NCBI RefSeq assembly: GCF_015680235.1 | Contig: NZ_JADLJL010000021.1 | Span: 1 to 64,000 of the forward strand | Direction of reading: 5' to 3' | DNA length: 64,000 nt | From: Pseudomonas guariconensis | GTDB taxonomy: Bacteria > Pseudomonadota > Gammaproteobacteria > Pseudomonadales > Pseudomonadaceae | Shown: positions 60,252 through 64,000 of the stretch, piece after piece | Position numbering within the stretch: position 1 is the stretch's first letter | Layout: every line of letters begins with the position of its first letter | Notes under the pieces: generated by a model | The model's input: only the letters and a program-made list of their open reading frames with translations | Databases searched by the model: none | What the model was told of the DNA's origin: nothing | Translations under genes and position numbers: made by a program

Positions 60252-60931
60252 GGCGTGGTGCCCTGCGGGGCCTGGGCCGGGCCAAGGCGGTAGCCCAGGC
60301 CGCGGACGGTCTCGACGATGCTGTTGCCCAGCTTGCGCCGCAAATGGTGGATGTGGACGTTCAAGGCGTTGCTCTCGACTTCGTCGCTGAAACCGTACAC
60401 GCAGTCCTTGAGCTGCTCGCTGGACAGCACCCGCCCGGGGTTCTGCAGCAATGCCTGAAGCAGCGCCTGTTCACGGCGCGACAGGTCCACGGCCTGGCCT
60501 GCCAAGGTGGCCTCGCAACTGCTCGGGTCGTAGCGCAGCGGGCCATGCTCGATGACATTCACCGCCCGCCCGGCCACGCGGCGCAGCAGCGTGTGCAGGC
60601 GGGCGGCGAGCTCACGCAGGTCGAACGGCTTGAGCAAGTAGTCGTCGGCCCCGGCCTGCAACCCGTCGACCCGGTCGGTGACCGCATCGCGGGCGGTGAG
60701 CACCAGCACCGGCAGCGTCACGCCCTGCTGGCGCAGGCGGCGCAACAGCTTCAGGCCGTCTTCGTCGGGCAGGCCGAGATCGAGGATCATCACGTCGAAC
60801 TGCGCGGCCTGCAGCAAGGCTTGGGCAGCCGAGGCGCTGGCCACCCGGTCGATAGTCAGGCCCTGGGCAGTGAGGCCGGCGCAGATGCCGCTGGCGATCA
60901 GGTCGTCGTCCTCGCAGAGCAGTACGTGCAT
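60248..60931 (-). CDS. dsbR: OmpR-family response regulator, DsbR-like
   Basis: 227-residue regulator with receiver acidic residues Glu7-Asp8, phospho-acceptor Asp51 (VMILDLGLPDEDG), Lys in DDYLLKPFDL, and a C-terminal winged helix (EVESNALNVHIHHLRRKLGN). It is paired with the downstream kinase and divergent from dsbD across 291 bases. A GGTTAA-N5-GGTTAA direct repeat before dsbD is a likely binding site. Expected role: induce the dsb genes on copper stress. Confidence 0.85.
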   Translation of the reverse strand: MHVLLCEDDDLIASGICAGLTAQGLTIDRVASASAAQALLQAAQFDVMILDLGLPDEDGLKLLRRLRQQGVTLPVLVLTARDAVTDRVDGLQAGADDYLLKPFDLRELAARLHTLLRRVAGRAVNVIEHGPLRYDPSSCEATLAGQAVDLSRREQALLQALLQNPGRVLSSEQLKDCVYGFSDEVESNALNVHIHHLRRKLGNSIVETVRGLGYRLGPAQAPQGTTP

Positions 60932-61026
60932 GAGAGGGTCTCCGGTGGTGATGCGGGTGTTTATTGCACGCTCAGGGGATTAAGGGGGGATTATGACGTG
61001 TTCTGGCTGCCAGCGGGTTATGCAGA

Positions 61027-61092
61027 GCTGCGCTGTCGCGCAGAGAACAAATGGCCGGGGCGGCCTCTGTGGGAGCGGGCTGGTCCCGCGAT
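61027..61092. repeat. Composite repeat, right copy flanking dsbSR
   Basis: GCTGCGCTGTCGCGCAGAGA extended by ACAA (61027-61050), then 16 bases, then CTGTGGGAGCGGGCTGGTCC and CGCGAT (61067-61092). Nearly identical to the unit at 58808. Confidence 0.7.
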
Positions 61093-61156
61093 TGGCGTGC
61101 CTATAGGGCTTGCGCCGCTTTGCGGATACCGGTCGATCTTACCGTGCCTAATCGAC

Positions 61157-61173
61157 GGTTAACCTTGGGTTAA
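61157..61173 (+). promoter_or_regulatory. Direct-repeat operator before dsbD
   Basis: GGTTAA-CCTTG-GGTTAA repeats a hexamer with an 11-base period, the usual footprint of an OmpR-family dimer, 50 bases before the dsbD ATG. Confidence 0.6.
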
Positions 61174-61222
61174 TCGTCCCAGGCCAGCATGGCCTCATTC
61201 CATGCATTGCCAAGGCGAAGAC

Positions 61223-62935
61223 ATGCGCGTCCTCCTGCTCTTCCTGACATTCCTCCTGGCGGGGCCTCTGCAGGCCAACCCCTTCGAGACCAAGCCCGAC
61301 TTCCTGCCGGTCAACGAGGCCTTCGTCCTCTCCCATGACCGCCTGCCCGATGGCCAACTGCGCCTGTACTTCCAGATCAAGGATGGCTACTACCTCTACC
61401 AGAAGCGCTTGAAGTTCGATGGCCTTGCAGCTGACCACCACCCGTCCCTGCCTGCCGCCGAGAACCACCACGACGAATTCTTCGGCGACAGTGCGGTCTA
61501 CCGCCACCAGCTCGAGTTGCTGATACCGGCAGGCGCCCAAGGCCAGTTGCGCCTGGGCTGGCAGGGCTGCGCCGACGCTGGCCTGTGCTACCCACCCCAG
61601 ACCACCGCCATCGACCTCGGCGGTCAGGCCGCGCCCGTTGCCGAGCTGGCCAGCGACCAAGCGCTGGCCAGCGGCCTGCAACAGGCCAGCCTGGCCTGGA
61701 GCCTGGCGGCCTTCTTCGGCCTGGGCCTACTGCTGGCCTTTACGCCCTGCTCCTTGCCGATGTTGCCGATTCTCGCCGGGCTGGTGCTGGGCAATGGCGC
61801 CAGCGCCCGCCGCGGCTGGCTGCTGGCCGGGGTCTATGTACTGAGCATGGCCCTGGTGTACGCCGCCCTCGGCGTGGTCGCCGCCCTGCTCGGTGCCAGC
61901 CTGCAGGCCTGGCTGCAACAACCCTGGCTGCTGGGTAGCCTGGCGGGTTTGTTCGTGATCCTTGCCCTGCCGATGTTCGGCGCCTTCGAGTTGCAACTGC
62001 CCTCGGCCCTGCGCGACCGCCTCGACCGGGCCGGCCAGGGCACCCGTGGCGGCAATGTGTATGGCGCGGCCTTGCTCGGTGCGCTGTCGGGCCTGCTCAT
62101 GGGCCCCTGCATGACAGCACCGTTGGCCGGAGCCCTGCTGTACATCGCCCAGAGCGGCGACGTGCTGCAGGGTGCGTTGGTGCTGTTCAGCCTGGGCCTG
62201 GGCATGGGCGCACCTTTGCTGTTGCTGGTCACCGTCGGCAACCGCTACCTGCCGCGCCCGGGTGCCTGGATGAACCGGGTCAAGGGCCTGTTCGGCTTCG
62301 TCTTCCTGGCCATGGCCCTGTACACCCTGCGCAGCCTGTTGCCAGCCCCGTTGCTGCTGGCCCTGTGCGGCGCCTGGCTGATCGCCCTGGCCTGGGCGGC
62401 CTGGCCTGCCCTGCAGCGCCTGCCGGCCTTGCGCGCGGTGCCGCTGCTCGGCGCGCTCTGGGGTGGCCTGCTGCTGGTCGGCGCGGCAGCCGGTGGCGAT
62501 GACCTCTGGCAACCCTTGCACCCTTTCGCCGGGAGCGGCACGCCAAGCGCGACGGCCAAGGCCGACGAGGCCTTCGTCACGGTCAGCCAGCCCCAGGATC
62601 TGCAACGTGAGCTGGACGCGGCCAAGGCACGTGGCCAATGGGTGATGCTGGACTACTATGCCGACTGGTGCGTGTCGTGCAAAGTGATGGAAAAGCAGGT
62701 GTTCGCCCGCCCTGATGTCCTCGCTGGCCTTGCCGGGGTACACCTGGTACGCCTGGACGTCACCGCCGATACACCCGCCAGCCGCGAATTGCTGCAACGC
62801 TACCAGGTGCCAGGCCCGCCCAGCCTGATCTGGATCGGCCCGGAAGGCGACGAGCGCCGTGCCAGGCGCATCACCGGCGAGGTAGACGCTGCCGCATTCC
62901 AACGACACTGGGCCCAGACCAGGAGCCAAGGCTGA
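61223..62935 (+). CDS. dsbD: Protein-disulfide reductase (thiol:disulfide interchange protein)
   Basis: 570-residue three-domain DsbD. Signal peptide and N-terminal immunoglobulin-like domain (about 1-140) with the Cys pair in QGCADAGLCYPP; eight-helix membrane domain (about 160-430) with cysteines in FTPCSLPMLP and GPCMTAPLAG; C-terminal thioredoxin domain with ADWCVSCKVMEKQV. It carries reducing power from cytoplasmic thioredoxin to periplasmic proteins. ATG 61223 has AAGG upstream. It leads the operon with the TlpA-like gene and dsbG. Confidence 0.94.
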   Translation: MRVLLLFLTFLLAGPLQANPFETKPDFLPVNEAFVLSHDRLPDGQLRLYFQIKDGYYLYQKRLKFDGLAADHHPSLPAAENHHDEFFGDSAVYRHQLELLIPAGAQGQLRLGWQGCADAGLCYPPQTTAIDLGGQAAPVAELASDQALASGLQQASLAWSLAAFFGLGLLLAFTPCSLPMLPILAGLVLGNGASARRGWLLAGVYVLSMALVYAALGVVAALLGASLQAWLQQPWLLGSLAGLFVILALPMFGAFELQLPSALRDRLDRAGQGTRGGNVYGAALLGALSGLLMGPCMTAPLAGALLYIAQSGDVLQGALVLFSLGLGMGAPLLLLVTVGNRYLPRPGAWMNRVKGLFGFVFLAMALYTLRSLLPAPLLLALCGAWLIALAWAAWPALQRLPALRAVPLLGALWGGLLLVGAAAGGDDLWQPLHPFAGSGTPSATAKADEAFVTVSQPQDLQRELDAAKARGQWVMLDYYADWCVSCKVMEKQVFARPDVLAGLAGVHLVRLDVTADTPASRELLQRYQVPGPPSLIWIGPEGDERRARRITGEVDAAAFQRHWAQTRSQG

Positions 62936-63771
62936 TGCTGAGCGTGACCCTGGGGCCGCTGACCATGGCCCTCAACCACCTGCTGTTGATCGCGGCCCTG
63001 TGCGTGGCCAGCGTGGTCGGCTGGTGGGTGGCCCGACGCGGTGGCGAAAACCCCGAGTCGGCGTTGTTCAACCTGTTCCTGCTGGGGCTGGTATGCGCCC
63101 GCCTCGGCTTCGTGGCGGCCTACTGGCCGATGTTCCGCGAAGAGCCGCTGCAGATCATCGACATCCGCGACGGCGGCTTCCTGCCCTGGGCCGGCCTGGT
63201 CGGCATCGTCGTCGGTGCCTTGTGGCAGTACCGGCGCCACCCTGGCCTGCGTCGCCCGCTGGGCTGGGCATTGTTCAGCGGTGCCGTGTTCTGGGGGCTG
63301 GCCAGCCTTGGCAGCCATCTGTACAGCAAGGGCACCGAACTGCCGGCATTGAGCCTGCGCAACGCCGCCGGGCAATCCGTGGCTCTGCACACCTACCGTG
63401 GCAAGCCGCTGGTGATCAACATCTGGGCCACCTGGTGCCCACCCTGCCGCCGGGAGATGCCGGTGCTGCAACAGGCGCAAGATGACTACCCGCACGTGAC
63501 CTTCCTGTTCGTCAACCAAGGCGAAACGCCGGAAAACGTCAGCACCTTCCTTGCCACCACGGGCCTGAGCCTGACCCACGTGCTGTTCGATGGCACCGGC
63601 CAGCTGGCCAAACAGGTCGGTTCCATGGCCTTGCCCACCACCCTGTTCTACACCGCCGACGGGCGTTTGATCGGCAGCCACCTGGGCGAGCTGTCTCGCG
63701 CCAGCCTGCACCGCGCCCTGGAACCTTTCGAGCAGGCCGCCGCGCCTGCCCCCGCCGCACAAGGAAACTGA
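62935..63771 (+). CDS. TlpA/DsbE-family thiol:disulfide protein with membrane domain
   Basis: 278 residues. The N-terminal part has about three to four helices (LNHLLLIAALCVASVVGWWV and VGIVVGALWQY region), reminiscent of an Lgt-like fold, and the C-terminal half is a TlpA thioredoxin domain with WCPPC in NIWATWCPPCRREMP. It probably receives electrons from DsbD and reduces periplasmic clients. Its ATG overlaps the dsbD stop (TGATG). The extra membrane domain is larger than in simple DsbE/CcmG. Confidence 0.88.
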   Translation: MLSVTLGPLTMALNHLLLIAALCVASVVGWWVARRGGENPESALFNLFLLGLVCARLGFVAAYWPMFREEPLQIIDIRDGGFLPWAGLVGIVVGALWQYRRHPGLRRPLGWALFSGAVFWGLASLGSHLYSKGTELPALSLRNAAGQSVALHTYRGKPLVINIWATWCPPCRREMPVLQQAQDDYPHVTFLFVNQGETPENVSTFLATTGLSLTHVLFDGTGQLAKQVGSMALPTTLFYTADGRLIGSHLGELSRASLHRALEPFEQAAAPAPAAQGN

Positions 63772-63772
63772 C

Positions 63773-64000
63773 ATGCGATTGAATGCCCTCCTGCCCTTGG
63801 CCCTCGGCCTGCTCGCCGCCCCCGCATTGCAGGCCGAGGAGCTGCCCAAGGCGATCCAGCAACTGCAAGCCAAAGGTGCCGAGATCAAGGGCAGCTTCGA
63901 TGCACCCAATGGCCTCAAAGGCTATGCCGCCGCCTACCAGAACAACGGTATCGCCCTGTACCTGACGCCCGATGGCAAGCACGTGCTGGTCGGCAGCCTG
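63773..64000 (+). CDS. dsbG: Thiol:disulfide interchange protein DsbG, N-terminal part (cut by window edge)
   Basis: 76 codons are visible: signal peptide MRLNALLPLALGLLAAPALQ, then KAIQQLQAKGAEIKGSFDAP and LYLTPDGKHVLVGSL, the dimerisation domain of DsbC/DsbG. The catalytic Cys pair lies outside the window. AAGGAAACTGAC precedes the ATG, one base after the TlpA-like stop. Position after dsbD and a TlpA-like gene supports DsbG over DsbC. Confidence 0.85.
   Translation, partial: MRLNALLPLALGLLAAPALQAEELPKAIQQLQAKGAEIKGSFDAPNGLKGYAAAYQNNGIALYLTPDGKHVLVGSL

Overview
The window is a chromosomal segment of a high-GC gammaproteobacterium, very probably a Pseudomonas of the P. putida group. The evidence is an oprI-type lipoprotein next to an L,D-transpeptidase, a prpR-B-C-acnD-prpF-prpD methylcitrate operon, CysB/CysH, paired REP-like elements of the GCCGGCTTGCCGGCGAT kind, and PvdS-type promoters beside pyoverdine genes. 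I found no rRNA, tRNA, CRISPR array, prophage or insertion sequence. Long ORFs antisense to GC-rich genes are shadows and are left out.

Layout. 1-10 kb: the start of an aldehyde dehydrogenase gene; propionyl-CoA synthetase (prpE) divergent from a LysR regulator; an HPP/CBS membrane protein; a PepSY-PepSY-response regulator-histidine kinase operon; a patatin-like lipase, queD, an unknown gene and a DUF1289 gene. 10-22 kb: acnB behind a structured leader, convergent with the 2-methylcitrate operon on the minus strand. All four wider gaps of that operon carry paired REP elements, and a GTCGAC-centred operator lies at its promoter. 22-25 kb: a three-gene operon (periplasmic retropepsin-like protein, inactive transglutaminase with seven helices, ATP-grasp ligase) that looks like an envelope-linked amide-ligation and cleavage system of unknown substrate. 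25-31 kb: pabB, cysH, cysB, a universal stress protein, a DAHP synthase and a small GNAT protein. 31-38 kb: oprI and an L,D-transpeptidase, tesA divergent from an ABC transporter of the YbbA/YbbP type, and a START-domain protein. 38-43 kb: small envelope genes, a MocR-type regulator, and a three-gene operon of a solute-binding protein, a lipoprotein and an OmpA protein. 43-47 kb: etfBA divergent from the ETF-quinone oxidoreductase with a PsrA-like box between them. 47-49 kb: an MFS transporter and a degenerate receiver protein.

49-59 kb is a pyoverdine satellite cluster: a FecI-type sigma factor with a Fur box, pvdR-pvdT-opmQ (efflux), pvdP (tyrosinase), a siderophore-interacting reductase and pvdH (diaminobutyrate aminotransferase). 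Exact TAAAT-N16-CGT boxes precede pvdR, pvdP and pvdH; none of the peptide synthetases lies here. 59-64 kb: a two-component pair matching the copper sensor DsbRS, divergent from dsbD, a TlpA-like gene and the start of dsbG.

Together the genes cover propionate and odd-chain fatty-acid catabolism (prp, acnB, etf), sulfur and aromatic amino-acid or folate supply, envelope maintenance, iron acquisition, and periplasmic thiol and copper homeostasis. The least explained part is the retropepsin/transglutaminase/ATP-grasp operon at 22.1-25.2 kb.
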